Source: Primula veris
Taxonomy: Eukaryota > Streptophyta > Magnoliopsida > Ericales > Primulaceae
Assembly: GCA_963682055.1 (NCBI GenBank)
Contig: OY821749.1
Coordinates: 4,576,336 to 4,640,335 of the forward strand
Reading direction: 5' to 3'
DNA: 64,000 bases
Shown: piece after piece, positions 1 through 12,900 of the stretch
How the letters are laid out: every line of letters begins with the position of its first letter
Numbering within the stretch: the stretch's first letter is position 1
Translations under genes and position numbers: made by a program
Notes under the pieces: generated by a model
The model's database searches: none
The model's input: only the letters and a program-made list of their open reading frames with translations
What the model was told of the DNA's origin: nothing

Positions 1-270
1 ACTAAAATAAGTGTTGGTTTTCTCAATTTGTTAATTATAAAGTAACAAATTTACTCCATTATCCTTTATATAATATCAAAAAATAAACATAAAAACTTAT
101 ACACTTACCGTACATGGCTACAATATCAATATTTTTTTTTAAAAAAAACTTATCTTCGTTAAATTTAATTAAACTATTTATAAGGACAACATTAATAGCT
201 TATGTCTAAAAATTTAATACTTTTAAAAAATAGCAATTTATAAATGTGACTTTAAAAGGAAGGGACGGAG
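1..270. mobile_element. Stowaway-like MITE, left part outside the window
   Basis: The right edge reads GGGACGGAG followed by TA, the reverse complement of the CTCCCTCCGTCCC terminus seen on complete elements elsewhere in this window (6737, 12155). The interior begins with an AAATAAGTG motif that recurs at about 53322 in another fragment of the same kind. Only one end is present, so the element cannot be closed; the family call rests on that terminus and the TA that follows it. Confidence 0.5.
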
Positions 271-987
271 TACTACCATTTGTGGTTTTCATTTCATAGA
301 ATTAGTGTTTGAATGTCACTATCATGTGGTATCAAATTACTATCAATCATTTTCCACGCATGACTCTTCACACCGCAAAGTATTTAGCCTTGTTACAACT
401 TTATTCACTTTTTCTTATAGTAAAATTTAACTTAGCAGGCAAAATACTTTTAAATTATTCAATATTATAAACATAATTAAAAAAATAAAGAAGAAAAAAA
501 AAATCAGAAAACATCATATAACTACTGACCTCCACTTAATATCATCATTTAACTAACATCATATAAAAAAACGGAGAGGTGAGGGTATTATAGTCTTTTT
601 TTAGGATTGGACTAGTAGTGCAAATGATCCTATTTTGCAACTTTGAGGGTTCGGTCCACATTCATAATAACCCACCACACAATATTTTCCCTACAGATGG
701 ACCTTTTGTGAGTCCATCATCTTTTGCATTCCAATCCAACTACTTGACTGCGACACAAACAAACAGGGCCTTAAAGTGCTGTCTCCATCATATTTATTCT
801 TTAAAGACCCCAGACAAATCAAAATATGGTCGTCTTTTTCAGTCACAATCTTTTCTTTTTACTCATCAACAACAATTCTTTTTAAATGCTGTACAGTGAA
901 TGCACGTCTAATGTAATATTACTAACAATTTATATACACTTCTTCAAACGACTTCCCACAAATACACTGCAATTTTAATAATCGAAT
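271..987. other. 3' flank of the RSH gene, no gene seen
   Basis: AT-rich sequence downstream of the RSH stop codon. A 93-codon open frame at 618-899 on the plus strand has no recognisable motif and lies where the 3' UTR of the minus-strand RSH gene would be. Nothing else is supported here. Confidence 0.5.
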
Positions 988-3900
988 TTACATTCTAACT
1001 TCAACCACATCACCATCGTTTAATTTTGTACCAGGTAACACAATCATACCGTTAACAGAAACTAGCTTCCCTTCATGCCCTACCCTCCTCGCAGCATCAG
1101 CAGCGGTGCTACCACTGCTCAGTCTCATAATTTCACCATGGGGCCAACAAACAATTACAACTTCATCTACAGATACAGATTTAGGGGTCCCAGCTTCAAA
1201 CCTTAGCTGCTCCTCCCATTGAAGCATTGTCCTCAAAAGTTGGACCTATATAACAGTTTCAATATAAGTTGTTAAATACAGAAATCATAAAATTAAGCCA
1301 ACGGATTAAGTGCCTAGTCTATGTATTTCCAGACATGCATGTGAGATTACTTGATCAACATCAACCTATTAGAAACCGATCTGTAAAAGATCGGACAACT
1401 AGTGTTTGCTCTATCTTATGTACTATCCACCAATCTACATCTATTTAAACACTATACCAGTTTATTCTCAAAAAAAAAAAAGCGCTATACCAGTTTTTTA
1501 CTTAAAACATTTAACCATTGATTATAATTTTTTATGATGGTGAACCAATTTTTAGAATTTGGTAGAGCGATGTTGAAATTGTGAATTTTGCTTGGTTGAC
1601 GGTTGGTGCACTGATTCTTCAATTTTGTGTAGATTGGTACCCAAACTGTGAAAGTTGATATAAGATGTACCAAATATTTAAAGATCTAGTGCTTCGACTA
1701 CAAAAGTCATATTTCCCCTCCATTTCACAATCATGTTATTTTGTACATTAGACTTGCTGAGTTTCTCGAGTACGATACTCATCTAGGCTCTGAGAAAATG
1801 AAGTGGATTTCAAATCAAAGAGACCAGAAAGCTTTAGGCAGCCCTCAGTTAAAACTAGTTTAAAGACTTTGAACCGCACCACAGCGCATACACAAAAGTT
1901 CTTAATGTGGATAAGAAAATTATATACAATCAAAATTATTAATTAAAATTATCAATAGCAAACGGTCTTGTAGTAAAATCTATAATAATGGCATCAATTT
2001 AATGCAAATGATGTGCAATCATCGTACCTGAATAGCTTAAGTTAATATAAGAAGTGTAAAACTTTAGATATTATTTCAGCAATTCATCACTCCTTGTAGT
2101 AATCACATTTAGAACGAAACACTGACATGTACCTTGTTATTGATGCCAATTTCAACAGAAGGAGTAGATGAGTTGCTACATCTAGAGTTAGAGATGAGAG
2201 ACCCAACATCTCTGCCTTCGAAAACGGCAGACATAACTGCCCAATATTCAGTTTCCTCCCTTTCCGTTAAATCAATTATCTGGATGAAAGTTGGCAATAG
2301 GCGGTCAAACTGATCTTGCTGCATAGTAAGGGAATCTCAGTTATGTTCTATTGTAAGAATTTCAATTGACAGTAAAAAGTAATAATAATACTCTGGTTTG
2401 GAAAATTTAAGAATTGGATAGTCTGAGAGTAAAAGCATAAAAAGATCAAACTGGCAAAAGAAGAACCAAATGATAGAAGGAACTGACACAAAGTGTAGAA
2501 AATGATACCTTATGGTATATACCATCTCGGCAAAGAGCGTACTTTTCAAGACAAGTACACCAATCCCCATGTCCAGGTTCACACCACCACTCTTCTGACA
2601 CCTAAACAGCATACTATTTTTTGTTTAATCACTCAAGTATAAAATAATACTTCAATATTTTCTCGTGAATGAAATGGTTTGTAGGTGTATATATTTACTA
2701 GTTACTACACTCAAATCGTTTCTTTTCTAGTTTTGTCTCTCAATCGTTTTTTCGCTCACTCTCTCCCTCTGTCAGAATGAAGAAAATAAGAGAAATTTCA
2801 AAGAAAGATGAGGTCATTCTCATACGGAAACCTAATTATGAACATATTTTCCAAATGAAAATTTCATTCAAAAGAAAAAGTTACCTTTTTATATAGCATT
2901 GCATAAGCTTCCCATCTCTTTATCTGGCAAGAAGATCTTCTATCAGCTACTGCTTCAGAAGCTGCAAGCCCAAAACTCACAGCAACAAGAAGTTCGGTTC
3001 CACCTTTATCTATCCTGAAAGAAGAATTTCCACGTTTGTTTTGACAAAAGAAAATGAAACAATCATAACATGAGCTCTAAAACTTAACAAATCATTATTA
3101 ATTATTGACCTGATGACAGTAGCAGCAAGCAATTGACTTCCATCTACTCTAAGGACAGGATGCCCAATTTTTAAGGAACTGTATTTCAAAGACGTGTTTG
3201 GATCAATCGAGTTCTCATCCTTCAAATCACTTGATTGATATGAAGAAGCATTTATCTCAGAATTCTCAGTGTTGTATACTGTAAGCAACTTATTTTCACT
3301 TTCTTTATAAAGCCAATGCGCAGCAAGTCCATATTCAGCATACTCATGCATCCTCTAAAAAGTCAAAATCATACATTAGCATCGGGAAAAATGAGTAGAC
3401 TGTATGATTTTTATACCAACCTATCATCTTTTACCGATTAGTATACCATTACAATTAAAGTTCAAATCTTACTCACAAATCCGCAAAATACCAAGCAATT
3501 ACTATACCAATCAACACCAGATCACAGTTTAGACTAGGGGTGGGTTAGGGTCGGGACCCGACCCGTAAACGCTCAACCCGTATCCCGACCCGATTACTTT
3601 TGAAAGTGAATAAAAATTCCCGATCCCGACCCGACAAAGGTCGGGACCCGACTTTTTTGGGATCCCGTAGGGTCGGGATAGGTTTATCCCGAATCTCCTG
3701 ACATTTTTTATTTTATGACGACGTCATTTTTTATTAACAGTTTTCATTTGAGAAGTCTAAACATGTTATTAACACGAAACATAATCGTAGTTTAAAAATA
3801 ACATTCCTAATAAATGAAAAAAGAAATTAACAAGTAGTAGAAAAAATAGTGTAAAACTACAAATAATGGAGTAGATAAAAAAAAATTATACGTTTTTTAT

Positions 3901-6900
3901 CAAAAAATTTTAGTATTTAGTTTTATTCACACAAGCAACAATTATCATACTAAATGAGATACATTATCATAATAATTTTTATAATCGGAAAATAATAATC
4001 ATTTATCTTTCTTGAAAATAACAATATAATTTTTTAATTTAAGTATATTTTTTTATTTTAATAGTTTCATATATTCAAAACTATAAATCTATATTATACT
4101 TATATAATTATAACTAATATATAAAACAAAAAGGATTGTAGCTCATATAGTCGACTGCTTACATTGTATGCTAGAGGTACAAGGTTCGATTCTCATCACT
4201 TGTATTTGATATAAATTAATTTATATTTTTATATAAAATATAAATTAATTTAAAAAATCGGGTCGGGTCGGGATACCCGACAAAATCAAAATTGTCACCC
4301 GATCCCGACATTATCGGGTCGGGATTTCGGGATTTTTTTCCCGCCCTAGTTTAGACACCAATCTACACCAAATCAAACATGTACACCAACCAATTCAAAA
4401 ACACAATAAATTAAATGTTTATGTATAAAGCTATAGAGTAATTTCAAATATGGTTACCCAACAGTCTAGCTAAAGTTGTATATATCTACAGGAAGTTAAA
4501 TTTATAGGATTGTTGTATGAATGTAGAGAATTTTAGTAGAAAAATATAAGGCTTTTTAGGAATATTTTATTCAATAAACAAAACCAATTACTCTTTTTAT
4601 TTCTTTCACAATTAAGCTTTGACCATTCTCTCTAAATCTCCACATATCTACTTGGCCGCCTTTCCTTTTAACCTCCACCTTGATTTAGATCTGAGGCGTT
4701 TATGGCTTTTCACTGATGTTGCCGGACTCTAACACTCTCTTCCCCAATCGACCATCATCGTTTATGACTGGTGATTGTGCAAGGCACTTAAATGGCTCCT
4801 TTTTCTTTATGTTTTTCTTTTTTCCTGTTTTTCCTACCACAAAACTTCGATTTTGTCTCGATTAGCATCAAATTGCATCGAATGATGTTTAACTATGTCG
4901 ATTAAGGGTACATAGGCTTACAAAATGTTAGTAAATTTCAATCCTATCTGGGAATGTGTATGACGGTGTACTGGTGTTTATGTTTCTCACAACTTGGGAA
5001 GAGAAGCAAAGAAAAAGAAAAAAGAAAAAAGAAAAAAGAAAATTGAATATTATTTTATTCACCTATATTTGTATTTATAGGGAACTGATGTGCCATATTT
5101 AGAATTTTACTCTATAAGTCCCTTATATATTTTTTTAAGCTTATATATATATATAGCACACTGATGAGAGTGCTCTTAATATCAGAGTTGATGTACAGTT
5201 TTTTTGATTTTTTGATTTTATGCAAGCTGGATCTTACCTTCCGTGCATAACCATTACTTTTTAAGTTTTAAGTAGGATGTTTACTGATTTTTCTATTTTA
5301 TACAAAGTAGTGTAGAAATTGTGAGATTTAATAGCGATATTTAAACTTTACAAAAGTAGTATCATCCCTAAATAAAATTATATAAATTTCACAGATGAAA
5401 AGTTGAGAGAAGGTTCTTGCACCTGCGTTCTAATTTGCACTTCTAGAGAAGAGTTATCGGGGCCTTGTACTGCAGTGTGCAGCGACTGAAATTAGAAAAG
5501 GAGAGTCAGGACTTGGAGAGAAATTTTGGTAAATATATTGTCCAGGACAGCTGTATATACTTGCAACAACTACCAAAATAATATACCTCTTTAATCCCTT
5601 TTCAAGACAGGGAAAAGGAAAAAGGATTCAGTCGAAAAGGGATTCAGAAAGTTATAGTCGGAAGGATATCAGAAGTTCAAACTTGGCCATTTAAAAGTGA
5701 GCATATAAAAAAACTCCGACACGGAAAACTATATCTTCACCTACAACAACACATTTAATACATTAATATCCATTTAAAATTGCTACCTGATAGCCACTTG
5801 GTTTTGGATTAACAATGTAATCATCAAATTCCCCGTCAATAGGGGTCCAAAGCCTGCATATGGGAAGAAGATGTATACATCTATTACACGTATATCCTCC
5901 GGATGAATTTGATTCTAATGAAAAAGCTCCAATTGGGCAAAAAAGAGAAGGAATTTAAATGATTGTTAACCTGTGCACAGTGTTCAAAAGACTGTAACAA
6001 CTCTGTACTGCTTCTCCATGTAATGTCCCATTTTTATCCCCAACAATCACCCTCAAGGCGCGGGCATCATACACTCTAATAATACCAACATCTTTCCGTT
6101 TCATCTAGAAATTTGTAGAACAAAAATTAGAAATTCTAACAAGTCTATCTTTTTGTTGGAATAATCCCACATCACTTGAGCATTATCAAAGTCAAGTCTT
6201 AATATATGCCCCTCTCCTTCCTTACTAATAGGCCTTTTATTGGGGAATGGACGGGCTTTTACATGGTATCAAAGCGGGCCATCGAAAGGTTAACCAAGTT
6301 ATAAGTATGATGGGCCACCTCCAAATCGATTGCACTTATTGGACTTATCGGAAATTGACCAACCCACAAGTGAGGGGCTTTTACATGGGGAATGGACGGG
6401 CTTTTACATGGTATCAAAGCGGGCCATCGAAAGGTTAACCAAGTTATAAGTATGATGGGCCACCTCCAAATCGATTGCACTTATTGGACTTATCGGAAAT
6501 TGACCAACCCACAAGTGAGGGGGAGTGTTGGAATTGTCCCACATCACTTGAGCATTATCAAAGTCAAGTGGGGAATGGATGGCCTTCTACACTTTTAATG
6601 AATCTATGGATCAGTTAGAAGAGCATAGCATGCAACGTAATTTGGACTCCAAAAAATATAAAAAGTAACTTTCAAACCCCAGCTCAAGAATGAAAACAAG
6701 AAACTGGAGTAATCATCCCCCAACTGAAATTTGATACTCCCTCCGTCCCATATAAATAGTTCACTTAGGGTTTCGACTCCGTCCCAAATCAATAGTCAGG
6801 TTTCCTTTTTTACCACAATTTTTCCTTTTCTACCCTTATTTATGAACTTGGGAATTAACAATGGTCTTTGGTTTATTTACCAACATTACAAGTTATTGAC

Positions 6901-9900
6901 TCATTGACCAATATGGACTAAATTCACATGTAACTAACCTATATAAACCTCCATATGTAATTGCACCAACTCAATTTCACCATGACTAAAAATATGAAAG
7001 AACAAAAAAATGAAATCAAAACTTCAAACAGCAGCCAAGTAGAAAACAACGTGAATACTGGTGGTCTAAATGCTCCTTTGCTTGATTTAAATGCTCCTTT
7101 GCTTGATTTGAATGCTCCGCCGACATACGATGGTTATATTTCTCCAATTAAAGCCAGGGAAAAATAGCTCTCTTTTTATCGCATTTTTTTTTGGGTCCAT
7201 GACTCGCATTCACTCCTGGTGGTGTCGTGATATTATCGAACTCCTCATAATCATCCGAAAAATACTCACTATCACTTTCAACAATTTGTGGTGAAAGAAA
7301 ATAAAAATCATCATCCGATAAACTTTCAGGAGAAGTATTGAGATAAGTAGGTGTATTTAGTGAGGAATCATTCATTATTTTACTTTGTAATGAAAATATG
7401 AATGTAGTTATGTACTTATATATAGGCTGCAACTTTTTGGTGGAGGAAATTAATAAAAGTTTAAAATTTTAGTGGAGGGAATTAGTAAAAGTTTAAAAAT
7501 TGGTGATTTATCTACTTAAAAAGTATTAGTCACTGAGGAGAAAAAATTGGTGGGAAAATTGATCCCACGGTGGGAAAAAATAAAGATGGATTTTCAATAA
7601 CAATTAATGTTCTCATATGGTAAATGTGGTATACATTGGGATACAAAATTGTTAGGTTAGTTACAAGTGACTACAATTATTAATGTTCATCCACTTCTTA
7701 AATAATTAATTAGGAACAAAATTGGAACAACACTCTTTTGTAACTACCTTAACCAATTTTTTTAAACCGCGTGAAAACCCTAAGTGGACTATTGATATGG
7801 GACGGAGGGAGTATTAAATATGGTTTTTTCAAAAATCTGTTACTGAAGACAAATTAATGTAGGGTCGGAGAGGGGAGGAAAAAGAGAGAAGAATCACAAT
7901 TCCGAAAATCCCTAAGTTTAAATCTTAAATGAAATCCTGCCCTTCACAAAACCCTGCATATATACCTATGAGATGAGACGATACCCTTTTCTATTTAAAG
8001 TCACGGCCTCTCATCCTATGTAGTTATATGCCATTTCAAACTTAAAGATCCCTAGCAGTTACATTATTTACTAAGTAACTCAGTATAAACATACCTAAAA
8101 GGCTAAAACAAACAAACAAAGACTTTAATATATAAATATAGAAATTTTGAGTTTTTATTTTGTTTTCTGTGCAATTATGTCTTTTACTTAAATATTCTTG
8201 TTTCACATCACTTCTAAAGTTTTTTATTTGAGTACAAAAAGTTTCATCAATACCTTGCTATAGATACTGTACAAACTCTTCAAACGTCCAGATAAAGTAA
8301 CTTCCATTCCCGGAACATAACTAAAAACATTAAACAGAAAAAAAAAGTCAATATGCAAAAGGCATAAGTAACCTCAAAGTATAAAATAAGCAATAAATAA
8401 GCACAACTTACGAAGTAGATATAAGCAACTCTTGTTCGAGTGCCTCTTCACAAACAACCAATGATGCCAAGGCAATTCCAGCATCTCTTACTACCTTTGG
8501 TTTTGCTTCAGGTTCTGAACACATTTCAAGATCGTAAAGAAACTTTATTTGCTTTTGCCGATCTAGCAAGACGTCAAATGGAAGTACGGCTTGCAAAAGG
8601 TCCTGCAATGGGAATCTTTACCGATGAGAGAGAAGGCTTAGCAACCTATGTTGTAGGATATTATTTTTGGGTGAATATTTATTTTGTATACCAAGTTACC
8701 AGCTTTTAACAAGTAGTACCCTGAAGGGCCTGAGCTAGTCGATTTCCACAATTAGACAACTTAGCACAATCGAGCAGACACCACACCAACTATCTTAATT
8801 CCCAATTCACGCACCAATAGGAAAATCTCATATTAAGTATATCAACCTATGGAAATTCATGAACTCTTAAGAGATTGAAATTCAACGACAGTGTACAGCT
8901 TGTTTTATTCTGTGTCAATTGATGCTTAATCAACCATCGTGACCGAACAATTAGTACATAAACAGTATTTTTGAGTTGAATTGTTAACAATGGTTTCCTG
9001 ATAAATCGGTTTTGTGTTGATTGGTGTCTAAATTAGGAGATACAAGCTGATGGGCTACTGGCCAAAAATGCTATTTCCCCTAAATCTTTGACCTTGGGAA
9101 AAAAACCCTTTCGACAGCTGACCTTCCACCAAATTTCGCAAGGGTAGAGGAAACAAGCTTGCATTAGTAGTCAGCTGAAGAGGCCTAAATCACCAACTAT
9201 TATTAGTGGTTGTATGCATAGTTTGAAGAAAAATATATTTCATAGAAAGGGGAAGAAATGCAACACGTTGTCAGTCAAAAGAAAAGATGAATATTAAAAT
9301 TATTTAAAATGTAGTGAGATTCCATACAGGTAATTGTAGTCTATAACCATAGTGAAACTTGGAAATAATTGCCCACCAAGTGCTCATCAACAAAATGTCA
9401 AAAACTAAGCTACGTTTCGTCAGATTTAACCGTTAATTTGACTATGGATTGAAGGCTAGCAGAGACATAGTATGACTACTTGTATGGAGTAACTGAGGAT
9501 CTAAGGCTTGCAGAGACAGAATGTGACCACTTGCATGAAGTAGGTACTAAAAATATGCATATTTTTCCAATTAAATGTTTGTCTAGAACTTCAAAAAAAG
9601 TACGAATCTGATACGTTATTTTAAACACTAATTTAATTCTTCGAAATTTCCAACTAAACAAAACGCCAACTAATATGTCACCTTTATTATTATATTGCTC
9701 TCATCCACTGCTCCTGGGATTACAACAGATGGTAAAAGTGACCTGGCTTTTGTAGATAATCTTCCAATATTAGCAGCAGCTCTGTTGCTTGGTCTCCACA
9801 TTGCAGCCAGGTCAGCTCGCATTTGACGGAATACTTGAGGCTGCATTGTAAATCAACTATATTATGCATTTGTTCTCTCTCCTCCAAGCATAAGCTTAAT

Positions 9901-12900
9901 TACGGTGGTACAATGTTTACCTGAAGGACGGCAAAGCAAAGATCTTCCATTTCAGCTCTTAAAGCCCATAAACCCAATCTAGAAGCAAGTGAGCACCAAA
10001 CAGCTAAAGTTTCTTGAGCCACAGCACGGGCCTTGGCTGAAGGTAGTGCATAACTGTCGTAAGGTCACCGGACAGTGTTAAAAACTTAAAATTATGTCAT
10101 TTCATAAATTCTACGAATTGTGAACAATTAACTCGAGCATTTAATTTTACCCAATTAATACTTGAACGATGTATGCTTTGCAGTAAGTAGATTTCAAAGT
10201 AAATTCAAATGAACCCCATGTACCCACAGTCTTTTACAAATAACCACCGTCTACTATCTAAATTTTGAAATTAAAACCCATGAGCAATTAAAAAAATGGC
10301 ATAACCTTGTGTTCGATGACGCGTTTTAAATGATTATTATACAATTAATGTATTTTGTCGATATCTATACAAGTAATAGAGCAGTTGACGTGGGAAAAAT
10401 CATGAGAATAAATCTACGGAAAACATCCAGGTTGAAGCAGAAAATTGCTTTTGTTTACAAGAAATGGCATCATTTGACGTTCCACTTTCTGTGGTACATA
10501 GATCTTAGAATAAGTACAAGGAATAGAAAAAGAATTTTCCCAAAACAGCACGAATAGTAAAGCTATACATATTCAAAGTTGATTCTAGGGTCCATTGCAA
10601 AACTTATATATTAACAATGGCTTACAAGCAAGAGAAGGAAGTACATGTGGTTGTTTGCAGCTAAGAAGCACAAAATCATTTCAAGAGAGTGGCCAAGTTA
10701 CACATCAAATGATAGCACAATGTTAGGACTAATGAAGGAATCACCATTTCTAATAAGAATTTAACAAATGAGCCAATAATCGCATTGTCCATACAATAAA
10801 TAAACAAGATGAGTGTTGAGAATAATACATGGTTCTCATGTTGTGAAGGCGATCAGCAAGCTTTATTAGCACCACTCGTGGATCATCAACCATGCCCAGC
10901 AGCATGACTCGCAAATTATTTGCCTAACGATAAAAAAAGAGGGAGAAAAACATAAATTCAGCCACCCTCTGCATTCTCTTTTTCTGGAAAGGTTCAAGAC
11001 ATCATAAATGGTCGGAGACGATAATAAAGTGACTCTTAATCAACTAAAAGAAGTACTAAATGATCACTGTTTTCAAAGGCAGGCCAGGCGGCCGCCTAGG
11101 CGGCGCCAGGCACCACCTGGCCGCCACGTCTTTTGTCAGGCGTTTAGAAATTGCTGTTTAAATTAGGTAAAGCCCAAATCTGATGGTTAATAGGGTCAAT
11201 AGGTTAAAAATATGTTCAAATAAGTAATATACAGCCTTTTTATTCTTTGATCAACGTGCCTTCACCAATCACCTCTGTCCTCTCTCTTTGCTACTGTGTA
11301 CAGTTTAATAGGGAATTACTAAGGAACAGTCACCCTTTCACAACCCGTTTGCATAAAAAATTATCAAATGGATAAAAAAATTAATTTTTGATTAATATTT
11401 AAGTTTAGGGTAGACCCCCTAGGGTTCTATATTTTTATTTGAGTTTTTAGTGTGCTGTACAATTTATTTTTAATTTATCAAATTCTAATTTGTTGAAAAT
11501 AGAAAAAATACATTAGTTATTGAAAAACATTATCTAACCATTCATTTTTTAATCTAACGATGGTTAAGGTGACTGTTCCAAAGAGTCTCTCCAGTTAATA
11601 TCTATAGAGTATTGACTATTGTTTAATAGTTAAACTATTGTCTACAGTATGTCACTAAACTAATAGACTTTTAGAGTTGTCCCTGTCACTAGCCTATTGT
11701 TTTGTTTTTTTTAATTGTATTTCTAGTAGCAAAAAACTTTCCCTGTATGTTTTTGTTTGTCTATGTGTATCTATGTATTTATAAGCATAAAAACTTTCCC
11801 CCGACTTTTTATTGTTTTTCTAGTAGCAAAAACTTTTACTGTTAAATAATTTAATATTTTATTTATGATGAGTAGGTTTGTACTTTGTGTGCAAAAACTT
11901 AAAATATAATAAAATAAATGGAACTTTTTGTTCTATTTTAAAAATAAATTAGTGATTGTGGGGGTCAATAATTGGTACCGGTTTTATTTCTTAACAAAGT
12001 TTAAAAACATAAACATATAACGATCAACTGGTACTAAAGTTTATTTGAAAAATCAGATCTAAGGTTAAATTTTAAACAATAGTGATTCACCAAGTAAAAT
12101 CATTTAGACAGTAATTGGCACATTTTAAATCTACTAAAGAGGACAAAATCATTACTCCCTCCGTCCCAATTTATAGGAAACAATGGAAATACGTGCAATT
12201 TTGCAACGCGAAATTGGTGCACTTTAAATGTCGGGATTGTAAATTTCAAAAGTTATTTATATAATTTAGCCTGTTAACTATGTGTCTAACTTTTGAAATT
12301 TACAATTCCGACATTTAAGGAGCACAAAATTTGCAATGCAAAATTGAACGTATCCCTATTCTTTCTTATAATTTGGGATGGAGGGAGTATTATTTAACTT
12401 CAGTTTAGTGTTCCGGCCTATTGTTGAACTGGTCGAATATTGTTATCATAAACTTTATTGTGTTGCTATAGTTTATCTTTAAGCTAAACGACTTCAAGTA
12501 CTTGATTTAACATGATAGTACTATTTACAACATGTATGTCACACGATAATCCAAGAAAAACATGTAAAAAACACTCAAAAGTCGCTTTCCCACCTAGGCG
12601 GCACCTCTCCGCCTAAACCCCGCCTAGCGCCTTTTGAAACCTTGTAAATGATCCACACTTCCTTAACGAGCTACTATTATTCACCTAAAGACTATAATAC
12701 GACATTTTCAAGTAGCAATACCTCTTCATTTCCAAGTGTACCTTCATCCTCAGCTAGCCTGCGATGTCTACGTAATAACTGCAAAACAAATTATCACTTT
12801 AGAGTTAATCTCTAGGTTATCCCTAACAGGTAAGAAACGGGTTTTTCATAAAAAAAACAATGTAGAAATAGAAACTGTGCAAACCATGAGAAATGGAGAG

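Larger units (their letters stand above)
11066..12644. mobile_element. MULE-like element with GC-rich ends, 1.58 kb
   Basis: Flanked by a 9-bp direct repeat TAAATGATC (11057-11065 and 12645-12653). The ends carry TTTTCAAAGGC and GCCTTTTGAAACC-type termini followed by runs of GCCTAGGCGG-like motifs. A second, one-ended copy lies at 29757-29988. Two younger MITEs are nested in it (11319-11590 and 12155-12387). It fills most of RSH intron 10924-12721. The superfamily is inferred from the 9-bp duplication only. Confidence 0.65.

Noticed and set aside
618..899. 93-codon plus-strand open frame
   Set aside because: No motif, low-complexity composition, and it lies in the likely 3' UTR of the RSH gene on the other strand.
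2337..2612. 91-codon minus-strand frame over an RSH exon
   Set aside because: Wrong frame: the adjacent frame reads VSEEWWCEPGHGDWCTCLEK and joins its neighbours in phase.
4133..4203. Functional tRNA gene
   Set aside because: Acceptor and T stems do not pair well and it sits inside a transposon; kept only as a tRNA-like relic.
8440..8709. 89-codon plus-strand open frame
   Set aside because: Exactly antisense to the RSH exon at 8412-8602; a shadow of that coding sequence.
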